Origin: Caenispirillum bisanense
GTDB lineage: Bacteria; Pseudomonadota; Alphaproteobacteria; Rhodospirillales; Rhodospirillaceae
Assembly: GCF_900230255.1 (NCBI RefSeq)
Contig: NZ_OCNJ01000005.1
Coordinates: 310,001 to 374,000, forward strand
Length of the DNA stretch: 64,000 bases
Direction of reading: 5' to 3'
Part shown: one piece after another, positions 36,507 to 44,888 of the stretch
How the letters are laid out: the number at the start of each line of letters is the position of its first letter
How positions within the stretch are numbered: position 1 is the first letter of the stretch
Program-made: the position numbers and the translations under genes
The notes under the pieces: generated by a model
What the model was told of the DNA's origin: nothing
Seen by the model: the letters and a program-made list of their open reading frames with translations, nothing else
Databases searched by the model: none

Positions 36507-37925
36507 ATGTCCGACCGCACCTCCGACCATGCCGCCCGGGCTCGCAAAGCCCGCTTCACGGTCGACGCCGCCATGGGCGACGGCCGGGCGCTGGCGCCGG
36601 TGCCGTCGCCGCTGCGCCCGCCGCTGCGCAGCATCGGCACGTCGCTGGCGCGCGGCCGCAAGGCGCGGCTGATGCACACGGCGGCGCGGCTCTACCCCAT
36701 CCTGCGCCGCATCGAGGAAAAGCTCTACCCGGCCGACAAGCGCCTGCTGCTGCCCGCCGACATGGCGAGCGCGCTGGCCCATCCCGACGTGGTGGAGCGC
36801 GCCTTGCGCCTGTTCGACGGCGCCTGGCAGGCCCGCCTCATCGCCGTGCGCGGCCTCGACGGCAAGCCGCTGGCGCCCGGCGACCGCAAGCGCGCGGCGG
36901 CGGCCTGCGGCATGACCGTGGCGGCGGCCGAGCAGGTCTTCCTCGACCGCGCCGTCGTCGCCGTGTTCAGCGAGAACCCGGTGATGGGCGAAAAGCTGCA
37001 GGGCGCGGTCGCCGACGTCGAGGGCCTCGCCAAGGTGCGCATGCTCGCGGAACTGGACGCCCTGACCGTCGAGGAATTCACCAAGGGCCTCGGCACCAAC
37101 TTCCTGCAGATGCTGGCCCGCTTGCCGCTCGACCAGCTGCAGGCGGCGGTGAAGCTGAAGCCCTATCACATCCGCCCCTTGCGCCAGATTCTCAAGAACG
37201 ACTTCCGCAAGGTGCTGGGATGGTCGCCGGAGGTGCTGACCGCCATCGCCGAGAGCTTCCACTGCGTCGAGCAGATCCGCGACCTGGACGAAGACATCGA
37301 CTTCATCGAGGACCCCGAGAGCATCCGCGTGCTGGGCGCCTGGAGCACCTACGACATCACCGAGAAGGTCAACGAGGAACGCCGCTCCCGCGGCCAGCCG
37401 CGCCTGAAGGGCCGCCGCTTCGAGACCGACATCGGCGGCCTGCGCCGCATCCTCGGCGGCACCTTCGCCGACCTGGTGCGCCGTCCGCCGGCGCTCCTCG
37501 CCGCCTTCGGCCAGATCATGCACGACCTGCGCGCCCTGCCCGGCCCGCAGCGTTCCGACCGCATCGACCAGCTGCGCACCTTCGCCGAGCGCTACGTCGA
37601 GTACATGACGCCGCAGCTGCTGGTGGCGCTGAAGATCATCGGCCCCAACAACAGCCGCATCGCCGAGCGCGACAAGAACGACCCGACCTTCGGCGAGGCC
37701 ATCAACATGCTGGAAGGCCTGTGGATGAAGGACCGCCTGGGCCGCAAGTTCTTCGAGGGCCAGTTGCAGGAGCCGCAGGGCGCCTCCGCCGTCGCGCTGC
37801 TGGTCCGGCAGTTCTCCGAGATGAAGGCCCGCGGCTCCATCAAGGGCGAGGCCGAGATCGTGCAGATCGTCGCCCAGAGCGACCTGCTCGACGGCCCCCT
37901 GCGCCCCTTCATGAAGCTGAAGTAG
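36507..37925 (+). CDS. Hypothetical 472-residue helical protein
   Basis: A soluble protein that I do not recognise. It is mostly helical and charged, with no signal peptide, membrane segment or obvious enzyme motif. The N-terminal 50 residues are basic and Pro/Ala-rich; the rest has regularly spaced Leu and Arg residues, and DEDIDFIEDPESIRVLG is a distinctive acidic stretch. The ATG at 36507 follows CAGGAG by four bases. A nearby inverted CTCCT-CC-AGGAG lies 36466-36477. It is divergent from ivd across 257 bases and followed by a cytidylate-kinase-like gene. Confidence 0.8.
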   Translation: MSDRTSDHAARARKARFTVDAAMGDGRALAPVPSPLRPPLRSIGTSLARGRKARLMHTAARLYPILRRIEEKLYPADKRLLLPADMASALAHPDVVERALRLFDGAWQARLIAVRGLDGKPLAPGDRKRAAAACGMTVAAAEQVFLDRAVVAVFSENPVMGEKLQGAVADVEGLAKVRMLAELDALTVEEFTKGLGTNFLQMLARLPLDQLQAAVKLKPYHIRPLRQILKNDFRKVLGWSPEVLTAIAESFHCVEQIRDLDEDIDFIEDPESIRVLGAWSTYDITEKVNEERRSRGQPRLKGRRFETDIGGLRRILGGTFADLVRRPPALLAAFGQIMHDLRALPGPQRSDRIDQLRTFAERYVEYMTPQLLVALKIIGPNNSRIAERDKNDPTFGEAINMLEGLWMKDRLGRKFFEGQLQEPQGASAVALLVRQFSEMKARGSIKGEAEIVQIVAQSDLLDGPLRPFMKLK

Positions 37926-37931
37926 GGGCGG

Positions 37932-38005
37932 CCCGCGACCTCGAGAGCGCGCGTCCCGCAAAACCAGAACCGCGCGTCCCGCGACCTCAAGAGCGCGCGT
38001 CCCGC
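37932..38005. repeat. Pair of 28-bp direct repeats
   Basis: Copies at 37932-37959 and 37978-38005 differ at one base (gag versus aag in the middle), and the core CGCGCGTCCCGC occurs a third time between them. They sit just after the stop of the 472-residue gene, in a 224-base gap. Purpose unknown; they may arise from slippage. Confidence 0.7.
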
Positions 38006-38149
38006 GCCGGGCGCATGGCGGCAATCCTCCACCTCACGTCCGGATCCGCTTCGGCGAAGGCGTTGTTTCTGTTACAATAGACGCCAGGAAACACCCCCTG
38101 CCGCCACTCCCCGCAAGGCGAGCGCGCGGGGCGCAACGGAGGCGATCCA

Positions 38150-38842
38150 ATGCCCGACGTCCAAGCCATCATCCAGGCCATGCTGGCTGCCGCCAGTGCC
38201 CCCGAAACCGGCGAAAAGCCGCGCGAGAAGATGCCCGCCATCGCCATTTCGCGCGACTACGGCTCGGGCGGCGACGAGATCGCCCGCCTGCTCGCCGACC
38301 GGCTCCACCTCAAGCTCTACGACGCCGAGATGATCGAGCGCGTCGCCACCCGCATCGGCACCGACCCGCAGACCGTCCGCCAGCTGGACGAAGGCATCGG
38401 CCGCGTGCGCGAAATGTGGCTGACCCGCCTGTTCAGCGGCCAGGACCTGTCGCCCGACACCTACAAGCGGCATCTGGTCGACGTCATCCTCAGCCTCGGC
38501 CGCGCCGGCGGCGTGCTGCTCGGACGCGGCTCGCACGTGGTGCTGTCGACCTCGACGGCGTTGCGCGTGCGCATCACCGGCTCGCCGGAAGTCTGCGCCA
38601 AGCGAGTCGCGGCGACCGAGAGCCTCACCTACGACGAGGCGCTGGAGAAGATCCGCGAGGTCAACCACAACCGCGGCAAGTTCGTGTGGGAGCTGTTCGG
38701 CGTGCGCACCTCGGACGCCACCAACTTCGACATCGTGGTCAACACCGACCGCCTGATCGACTTCAACCAGGCCGCCGTCATGCTGGAACACGCCTACCAC
38801 GCCATCGGCGGGTTGAACGAAAAGGCCGACGTGTCGGCCTGA
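38150..38842 (+). CDS. Cytidylate kinase-like family protein
   Basis: A 230-residue P-loop-like protein of the cytidylate-kinase-like family (Cytidylate_kin2). The motif ISRDYGSGGDEIARLLADRL replaces the classic Walker A and is typical of this group, and LLGRGSHVVL with VRITGSPEVCAKRV and Arg residues downstream form the LID-like part. The N-terminal 35 residues are a variable extension. Its substrate is not known. It stands after the 472-residue gene on the same strand with a 224-base gap. Confidence 0.85.
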   Translation: MPDVQAIIQAMLAAASAPETGEKPREKMPAIAISRDYGSGGDEIARLLADRLHLKLYDAEMIERVATRIGTDPQTVRQLDEGIGRVREMWLTRLFSGQDLSPDTYKRHLVDVILSLGRAGGVLLGRGSHVVLSTSTALRVRITGSPEVCAKRVAATESLTYDEALEKIREVNHNRGKFVWELFGVRTSDATNFDIVVNTDRLIDFNQAAVMLEHAYHAIGGLNEKADVSA

Positions 38843-38969
38843 CGCCGCCGCGGGAGCCGGACCGCGCTCCCGCCCCGACGTTCGTCGTCCCCGTTGCGCG
38901 CCCTGGCGCGGCGGCGCCTCCCCCGTGGAGGCCGTCGCCGCGGCCCGGAGCCTTTCCGGAGGGCCGATC

Positions 38970-39395
38970 ATGTCGGACCCGTCCCCCACCGCCGTTCCGG
39001 GCGACCCTGCGCCGCCGCCCGCCCGCATGCGCATCGGCGAACTGGCGCGCCGCGCCGCCGTCACCGTCCGCACCATTCACCACTACGAGCGCCAGGGCCT
39101 GCTCGGCGACGGCGACCGCTCCGTCGGCGGCCACCGCTACTACGGCCCCGACACCCTGGTGCGGCTGGAAAAGATCCGCCAGCTCAAGGAAATGGGTCTG
39201 ACGCTGGAGGACATCGGCGGCATCCTCGACCTGTTGTGCGGCGACCCGCGCACCCTGGACGGCCGCCGCCGCGTGCTCGATGTCCTGCGTCGGCACCTGG
39301 CCGAGGCCGACGTCCGCATCGCCCACCTGCGCCGCTTCCGCGCCGACGTGGCGCAGCGCATCGACATGCTGGAGCACCTGCTGCAGGACGCCTGA
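38970..39395 (+). CDS. MerR-family transcriptional regulator
   Basis: A 141-residue regulator. The winged helix starts at RIGELARRAAVTVRTIHHYERQGLL and includes GHRYYGPDTLVRLEKIRQLKEMGLTLEDI, followed by a long helix (about residues 100-141) for dimerisation. There is no cysteine metal site, so it is not a metal sensor. The start ATG at 38970 has GGAGGG seven bases upstream. It could be a stress or catabolic regulator; it lacks the features I would want to call LiuR with confidence. Confidence 0.9.
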   Translation: MSDPSPTAVPGDPAPPPARMRIGELARRAAVTVRTIHHYERQGLLGDGDRSVGGHRYYGPDTLVRLEKIRQLKEMGLTLEDIGGILDLLCGDPRTLDGRRRVLDVLRRHLAEADVRIAHLRRFRADVAQRIDMLEHLLQDA

Positions 39396-39410
39396 CCGCC
39401 GCCCCTGCCC

Positions 39411-39464
39411 CTCAGGCGGCCACGAGTCTCCACGGCCGCCCTCACGCGGCCACGAGTCTCCACG
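39411..39464. repeat. 30-bp tandem duplication at the 3' end of the amt-GGDEF gene
   Basis: Copies 39411-39434 and 39441-39464 match at 23 of 24 positions. The second is the last codons of the amt-GGDEF gene (WRLVAA and stop); the first lies just past its stop. It looks like a recent duplication with no coding effect. Confidence 0.75.
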
Positions 39465-41331
39465 TGTTCTTGCCCGCCAGCTTGGCGTCGTACATGGCGG
39501 CGTCGGCGCGTTTCAGAACGGCCTCCGCCGTTTCCGCCTCCATCGCGCCGAAGCGGGCGATGCCGATGGAGACGCCCACCCGCGCCGACCCGGCGCGCAG
39601 CAAGAAGGGCTCCTCCAGGGCGTCGAGCACCTTCTCGGCCACCGTCACCGGCGCCTCGTCGTCGTCGGCGTTCTCGATGACGAGGGCGAACTCGTCGCCG
39701 CCGAGGCGTGCCAGCAGGTCGCCCTCGCGCAGTACCGCCCGCATGCGCGCCGCCACCTGCAGCAGCAGTTCGTCGCCCGCCTCGTGCCCGAGCGTGTCGT
39801 TGACCGCCTTGAAACCGTCGAGGTCGAAATACAGGACGGCGCCGCCGTGGGCCGAGCGGCGGGCGCGGGCGACGGCGCGGATCAGCGATTCGAAAAACAT
39901 GCGGCGGTTGGGCAGGCCGGTCAGGGCGTCGCTGTGGGCCAGTTCGTGCAGCCGCGCCAGCGCCTGATGGCGGCGGTCACTCTCGGCCGTCACCTTCTCC
40001 AGCACGGCGTTGTAGAAGGTGGCGATGTGGTGCGCCTCGGTCTCCGGCTCGACCACCACGGGGCGCGAGAAGTCGCCCATGCGGGTGTGCTGGTCCATCT
40101 GGGTGACGAGGTCGAGCAGCGCCGTGCCGGCGCCGTGCTCGGCGATGTTGAGGCCGATGCGCTCGTCGTCGGCGCTCACCCGCAGGGGCATCACGCGGTC
40201 GAGCAGGCGCAGCAGCACGTAGGGCACACCGAAGGAGAAGAGCCCCACCGCCGCCACGCCCGTCGCCTGGATGACGAGCTGGTGCAGGCGACTGTCGGCC
40301 GTCGGGAAGACGTCGGGCCGCGCCAGCAGGGCGACTGCCAGCGTGCCCCAGGCGCCGGCCACCAGATGCGACGGCACGGCGCCGATGACGTCGTCGATCT
40401 CCAGGCGCTCCAGCAGCCGCATGGAGGCCACCACCAGCAGGCCGGCGACGAGGCCGACCACCATAGCCGCTTCCGCCCCCATGACGTTGCAGCCGGCGCA
40501 GGAGGCGACGAGGCCCGCCAGCACGCCGTTGATGATGCGGTCGACGCGCGGCATGCCCTGGGTCAGCCAGCTCGCCGCCAGCGCCGCGAGGCCGCCGCAG
40601 GCGCCGGCCAGGGCCGTATTGGCGATGATGATGGGCACCGAGGCGTTGAGCGCCAGCGTGCTGCCGCCGTTGAAGCCGAAGAACCCGAACCACAGCAGGA
40701 AGACGCCGAGCGTCGCCATGGGCAGGTTGTGGCCGTCGATGGGCCGCCCGGCCTGCCCGAATCGTCCGATGCGCGGGCCGATGACCAGGATCGCGGCGAG
40801 GCTCACCCAGCCGCCGACCGAATGCACCACCGTCGAGCCGGCGAAGTCGATGAAGCCCATCTGCGCCAGCCAGCCGCCGGCGACTCCGTGCGCGGCGCCG
40901 TTCCACACCCAGTGGCCGGCCACCGGATAGATCACCGCCGCCGTCAGCACGGTGACCAGGATGTAGCCGAAGAAGCGCATGCGCTCCGACACCGCGCCCG
41001 AAATGATGGTCGCCGCCGTGCCGCAGAACATGGCCTGGAAGATGAAGAAGGTGACGTCGGCCGGCGGGCTGTCGGGGTCGAGCGGGAAGTCCGGCAGGCC
41101 GATCCAGCCGCCGATGCTCGGCCCGTACATGAGGCCGTAGCCGATCAGCGTGAACAGGGCGCAGCTGATGCAGAAGTCGACCAGGTTCTTGATGGCGACG
41201 TTGATGCTGTTCTTCGCCCGCACCATGCCGCTTTCCAGGCAGGCGAAGCCCGCCTGCATGAGCGCGACCAGAAAGCTGGACAACAGTACCCAGGTGACGT
41301 GCGGGTCGAGCCCGGTCGACGTCGGCGCCAC
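39442..41331 (-). CDS. Ammonium transporter fused to GGDEF diguanylate cyclase
   Basis: A 629-residue fusion. Residues 1-375 are an Amt channel with about 11 membrane segments; both pore histidines are present (VVHSVGGW and SHLVAGAWGT). The conserved Amt C-tail is also present (IGLNIAEHGAGTALLDL), then a helical linker and, from about residue 455, a GGDEF domain with intact LGGDEFA and an RxxD inhibition site five residues before it (REGD). It therefore should sense or pass ammonium and make c-di-GMP. The GTG start at 41331 has a G-rich ribosome site. No glnK lies beside it. Such Amt-cyclase fusions are known from other bacteria; output here is unknown. Confidence 0.93.
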   Translation of the reverse strand: MAPTSTGLDPHVTWVLLSSFLVALMQAGFACLESGMVRAKNSINVAIKNLVDFCISCALFTLIGYGLMYGPSIGGWIGLPDFPLDPDSPPADVTFFIFQAMFCGTAATIISGAVSERMRFFGYILVTVLTAAVIYPVAGHWVWNGAAHGVAGGWLAQMGFIDFAGSTVVHSVGGWVSLAAILVIGPRIGRFGQAGRPIDGHNLPMATLGVFLLWFGFFGFNGGSTLALNASVPIIIANTALAGACGGLAALAASWLTQGMPRVDRIINGVLAGLVASCAGCNVMGAEAAMVVGLVAGLLVVASMRLLERLEIDDVIGAVPSHLVAGAWGTLAVALLARPDVFPTADSRLHQLVIQATGVAAVGLFSFGVPYVLLRLLDRVMPLRVSADDERIGLNIAEHGAGTALLDLVTQMDQHTRMGDFSRPVVVEPETEAHHIATFYNAVLEKVTAESDRRHQALARLHELAHSDALTGLPNRRMFFESLIRAVARARRSAHGGAVLYFDLDGFKAVNDTLGHEAGDELLLQVAARMRAVLREGDLLARLGGDEFALVIENADDDEAPVTVAEKVLDALEEPFLLRAGSARVGVSIGIARFGAMEAETAEAVLKRADAAMYDAKLAGKNTWRLVAA

Positions 41332-41570
41332 GGCAGTCCCCCTCGATCCCCCTCCCGGAAGTGCCCGATCTTTCGCCAGGCGCCCTCGACGCCTAAAGCT
41401 TAGGCATATTCGCGGCGGGAGTCACCTTCTTTAGCAGCGACCACACGCGCCACGGGAAAGACTAAGGTCGTATACTTTTTCACCGGGAGCGTAGCCCTCG
41501 GCACCCCCCTCCCGAGTCCATCTCCGCGTATTGTTTAAAAAAATATTATAAACACAGCGCGAGGACACCG

Positions 41571-41825
41571 ATGACCGCCACCAGCCGCGACACCCAGTTC
41601 CCCTCCCCCGCCCAGGGTCAGGCCGAACTGCTCGACGCCGCCCGCCGTACGCGGCGCAGCGCCACCGCCTTCGCCGCCATCGTCGCGCGCTTCGGGCGCG
41701 AGATGCCGCAGCACCTGGCGGGCTTCCACGACATCATGCGCGACGTGCGCGCCACCGCCCACCGCCTGGAGACGGGCGAGCAGCCCGCCAGCCTGCGCCG
41801 GCCGGTGCTGATGGCCGCGGAATAA
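41571..41825 (+). CDS. Small hypothetical protein
   Basis: An 84-residue soluble protein with an Ala/Arg-rich helical centre and no known domain. It starts at ATG 41571 after GCGAGGA, 80 bases downstream of a strikingly AT-rich stretch (about 41532-41556) that could hold its promoter. It is divergent from the amt-GGDEF gene and convergent with the next. Function unknown. Confidence 0.6.
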   Translation: MTATSRDTQFPSPAQGQAELLDAARRTRRSATAFAAIVARFGREMPQHLAGFHDIMRDVRATAHRLETGEQPASLRRPVLMAAE

Positions 41826-41855
41826 GAAGAAGAAAAAGACGAGGACGACGGCCGC

Positions 41856-42146
41856 TCAGCCGCCGAGCAGCTGCCCGCAGGTCGGGCAGGTGGCCGTCGC
41901 CATGACGCGGCGGCGGTCTTCCGGCGTCAGCGACCCGCCGGCCAGCTCCGCCTGCAGCACGGCCAGCATCTGGTCGTGGCTGGATAACGCCCGGCAGCGC
42001 GCCTGCGCGTCGCGCACCGCCCACACGTCCTGCACTGTCGCCTCCTCCTCGCGGAAGGCGAGCGCCGGCTGCGCGGCCGATCCCACGCCCAGCAGGGCGG
42101 CGGCGCTCAGGCCGGAGGTGGCGAGCAGGCGGCGGCGGCTGATCAT
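41856..42146 (-). CDS. Tat-signal small protein with CxxC motif
   Basis: A 96-residue protein beginning MISRRRLLATSGLSAAALLG, a twin-arginine signal with a cleavable hydrophobic part ending ALA-F. The mature part is short, helical, and ends in CPTCGQLLGG, a CxxC that could bind metal or take part in thiol exchange in the periplasm. The start is the ATG at 42146; a longer frame would place extra residues before the Tat motif. It lies just upstream of, and divergent from, the cobalamin riboswitch. I do not recognise the family. Confidence 0.65.
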   Translation of the reverse strand: MISRRRLLATSGLSAAALLGVGSAAQPALAFREEEATVQDVWAVRDAQARCRALSSHDQMLAVLQAELAGGSLTPEDRRRVMATATCPTCGQLLGG

Positions 42147-42267
42147 GGCGAATCCTCGCGACGGACGGCGGTGCACTGGCCTCTACAGGTAGCGCCGCCG
42201 TCGCGTCGACGCAATATCCTCCCGTCGCGCTGCGTTGCAACCGACGCACGACCTCTGCTACGGTCCT

Positions 42268-42470
42268 CGCGGTACCGGTTCCCCCACGGGATTGAAAGGG
42301 AACACGGAACGACGGCGCCGTCCTTCCCCGGGCGGCCTGTCCGAGCCGTGGCTGCCCCCGCAACTGTGACCGGCGAGTCTTCGCCCCTTCGAAACCATGG
42401 CCACTGGCACAGCCGGGAAGGCCGCGGCGGAAGACGACGACCCGGAAGCCAGGAGACCTGCCGGTGCAAG
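42268..42470 (+). promoter_or_regulatory. Cobalamin riboswitch
   Basis: The conserved blocks of the B12 riboswitch are in order: GGGAACACGG, GCTGCCCCCGCAACTGTGA, GCCACTGG, GGGAAGGCCG, and AGCCAGGAGACCTGCCGG. It ends about 130 bases before the DUF4198 gene. It should lower expression of the downstream cobalt-uptake genes when adenosylcobalamin is abundant. Confidence 0.95.
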
Positions 42471-42601
42471 CGTCGCCTATCCGACGGACGGGGGTCCTTC
42501 GTCGGTCCGGGTTCTACCGCAGCGGTGACGCGCTTCGTCGAACCGTCACCGCACGGCCGCCCCCAGCGGCCGCGCCGGCAGAACCGTGGAAGGACCACAC
42601 C

Positions 42602-43378
42602 ATGCGCGCAGGCGCGCTTTCCGTCACCGCCGCCACCCTCGCCCTCGCCGCCGCTTCCGGGCCGGCCGCGGCGCATTTCCAGGAACTCATCCCGTCGACC
42701 GACATCGTCACGCCGGACACCGGCGCGACGGTCGACCTCGCCATCCGCTTCACCCACCCCATGAGCGGCGGACCGCTCATGGACATGGGCACGCCGGCGC
42801 GCATCGGCGTGCTGGCCGGCGGCACGGTCACCGACCTGACCGCCCAGGCCAAGCCCGTCACCGTCGACGGCAAGGCCGCCTACGGGCTGTCGCACGTCCT
42901 CACGGCGCCCGCCGACTACGTCTACTTCATCGAGCCGGCGCCGTATTGGGAGCCGGCCGAAGGCAAGATGATCGTCCACTACACCAAGGTGGTGGTCGAC
43001 GCCTTCGACGCCCAGGAAGGCTGGGACGCCCTGGTCGGCCTGCCGGTGGAGATCGAGCCGCTGGTGCGCCCCTACGGCCTGTGGACGGGCAACGTCTTCC
43101 GCGGCATCGTGCGCAAGAACGGCGAGCCCGTACCCTTCGCCGAGGTCGAGGTGGAATGGCGCAACGACGGCAGCGTCACGCCGCCAGCCGACGCCTTCGT
43201 CACCCAGGTCGTCAAGGCCGGGCCGGACGGCGTGTTCTCCTACGCCATGCCGCGCGCCGGCTGGTGGGGCTTCGCCGCCCTGCTGGAGGCCGATGCGCCC
43301 ATGAAGAACCCGGCGGGCGAGGACGTGCCGGTCGAGCAGGGCGCCCTCATGTGGGTGCGTACCGTCGACATGAAGTGA
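42602..43378 (+). CDS. DUF4198 secreted protein of cobalt uptake operon
   Basis: A 258-residue exported protein with an N-terminal signal peptide (cleavage after GPAAA, then HFQELIPS). The mature part matches the DUF4198 family, often found next to CbiM/NikM transporters; HF near its new N-terminus and GWWGFAAL near the end are typical. It probably captures or delivers cobalt in the periplasm. It is the first gene after the B12 riboswitch and is followed by cbiM after 14 bases. Confidence 0.88.
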   Translation: MRAGALSVTAATLALAAASGPAAAHFQELIPSTDIVTPDTGATVDLAIRFTHPMSGGPLMDMGTPARIGVLAGGTVTDLTAQAKPVTVDGKAAYGLSHVLTAPADYVYFIEPAPYWEPAEGKMIVHYTKVVVDAFDAQEGWDALVGLPVEIEPLVRPYGLWTGNVFRGIVRKNGEPVPFAEVEVEWRNDGSVTPPADAFVTQVVKAGPDGVFSYAMPRAGWWGFAALLEADAPMKNPAGEDVPVEQGALMWVRTVDMK

Positions 43379-43392
43379 GGGGAGACACCGCC

Positions 43393-44028
43393 ATGGTCCA
43401 TATGGTGGAAGGCATCGCGAGCCTGCCCGTGGTGGCCGGCTGCACCGTCCTCGCCGCGGCGGGCGTCGGCTACGGCCTGACGCGCCTCGCGCCCGAGGAC
43501 ATGCCGAGGACGGCGGTGGTGGGGGCGGCGTTCTTCGTCGCCTCCCTCCTGCACGTCCCCATCGGGCCGTCGAGCGCCCACCTGCTCGCCAACGGGCTGA
43601 TGGGGCTGCTGCTCGGCTGGGCCTGCCTGCCCGCCATGGCGGTGGCCCTGCTGCTGCAGGCGGTGTTCTTCGGGTTCGGCGGCGTCACGACGCTCGGCCT
43701 CAACCTGGTGATGATCGGCGCACCGGCCGTGATCGCCTACTACCTGTTCCGCGGCGCCGCGCGGCGCGGCACCGGCGCCTGGGCCGCCGGGCTCGGCGCC
43801 GGGGCGCTCGGCGTCGGCCTGGCGGCGACGCTGGCCGCCTGCGTGCTGGCCCTGTCGGGCGAGGCCTTCCTGCCGGCGGCGAAGCTGGTGCTGGCCGCCC
43901 ACCTGCCGGTGATCGTGGCGGAAGCCCTGGTGACCGCCGCCGCCATCGGCCTGCTGGCGCGGGTCAAGCCCGACGCCCTGGGGCGCGCCCCCGCCCCGGC
44001 CGCCACGCCGGCGGAGGGTGCGGCATGA
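43393..44028 (+). CDS. cbiM: CbiM-type cobalt transporter substrate component
   Basis: A 211-residue membrane protein with about six segments. HVPIGPSSAHLLANGLMGLLLG is the CbiM/NikM signature with its metal-binding His, and LLLQAVFFGFGGVTTLG follows. The N-terminus reads MVHMVEG, where the usual protein begins MHI-x-EG; cleavage of Met1 would put His second, as required for metal binding. It is the S component of an ECF-type transporter. The ATGA overlap with the next gene couples them. No CbiQ or CbiO follows. Confidence 0.93.
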   Translation: MVHMVEGIASLPVVAGCTVLAAAGVGYGLTRLAPEDMPRTAVVGAAFFVASLLHVPIGPSSAHLLANGLMGLLLGWACLPAMAVALLLQAVFFGFGGVTTLGLNLVMIGAPAVIAYYLFRGAARRGTGAWAAGLGAGALGVGLAATLAACVLALSGEAFLPAAKLVLAAHLPVIVAEALVTAAAIGLLARVKPDALGRAPAPAATPAEGAA

Positions 44029-44609
44029 TCCGGCCCCTCCTGCTCGCCCTGGCGCTGGTCGTGGCCGTCAGCGCCCCGGCCCTCGCCCACAAGATCAAGG
44101 TCTTCGCCACCGCCGAAGGCGCCGTGGTGAGCGGCCTCGTCTACTTCCCCGGCGGCGGCAAGGCCGTCGGCGCCCCCGTGCAGGTGCTCGGCCCCGACGG
44201 CGTCGAAATCGGCCGCGTGACCACCGACGACGCCGGCGCGTTCACCTTCGAGGCCACCCGCCGCATCGACCACACCTTCGTCGCCGACACCGGCGACGGC
44301 CATCGCGGCACCTTCGTGGTGAAGGCGGACCAGCTGCCGGTCTCCCTGCCCGGCGGCGAGGACGCGGCCGGGGCCCCTTCGACGGCGGCCCCCGCGGCGG
44401 CGCCTGCCGCTGCCGCTCCGGTGCTGGACCCGGCCGCCCTGGAGGATGCCGTCGCCCGCGCCGTGGCGCGCGAGGTCAACCCGCTCCGCCTGCAGATCGA
44501 GGCCTACGAGGAGCGCATCCGTCTGCACGACATCCTCGGCGGCCTCGGCTGGATCGCCGGCATCACCGGCCTCGCCTTCTGGCTGCTGGGGCGGAAGAAG
44601 CAGGGCTGA
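44025..44609 (+). CDS. CbiL/NikL-like membrane-anchored protein
   Basis: A 194-residue protein with a signal peptide ending ALAH, a small beta domain (KIKVFATAEGAVVSGLVYF), an Ala/Pro-rich linker, a helix and a C-terminal membrane segment (LGGLGWIAGITGLAFWLLG). This is the layout of CbiL/NikL extra subunits found with CbiM/NikM. The mature N-terminus HK may bind metal. It overlaps cbiM by 4 bases and ends the operon. Confidence 0.88.
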   Translation: MIRPLLLALALVVAVSAPALAHKIKVFATAEGAVVSGLVYFPGGGKAVGAPVQVLGPDGVEIGRVTTDDAGAFTFEATRRIDHTFVADTGDGHRGTFVVKADQLPVSLPGGEDAAGAPSTAAPAAAPAAAAPVLDPAALEDAVARAVAREVNPLRLQIEAYEERIRLHDILGGLGWIAGITGLAFWLLGRKKQG

Positions 44610-44679
44610 GCGGCGGGCGGCACGGGCGCCCCCGGTGGCGACCGTGGCGACGTCCTTCACGGCAGACGCCGTGCACTCC

Positions 44680-44755
44680 GTGGATGCCCGGCATGACAAG
44701 CTCTTGAGAAATCTACAGAAATTGTCATGGCCGGGCTTGACCCGGCCATCCACGG
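44680..44755. repeat. Bipartite palindromic repeat, copy 1
   Basis: Two half-sites, a GTGGATG...CATGACAA part (44680-44699) and a GTCATGGCCGG...CCATCCACGG hairpin (44724-44755), are complementary over their outer parts, so the whole unit folds back. Similar units occur near 51.07 kb and three times at 59.4-59.7 kb. It lies between the cobalt operon and the convergent chemotaxis receptor gene and may end transcription from both sides. Confidence 0.85.
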
Positions 44756-44888
44756 CGTCACCGGCGGGCGGCACGGCCTCCGTCCCCGCCCCCTGCCGGT
44801 CGGAAGGGGGCGGGGACGGCCCGGCGCGGCGACGGCCTTGACGCAAGGGCGTTTAGCTGTTCGCCGTCGGCCGCCCCGCCCCAGCCAC

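Noticed and set aside
37932-38005. Direct repeats as a CRISPR array
   Set aside because: Only two full copies with an 18-base gap that itself contains part of the repeat; no cas genes.
38970-39395. MerR gene as the LiuR regulator of the leucine cluster
   Set aside because: It lies beyond two unrelated genes, has no LiuR-like box of its own that I can see, and its helices match MerR proteins only in general.
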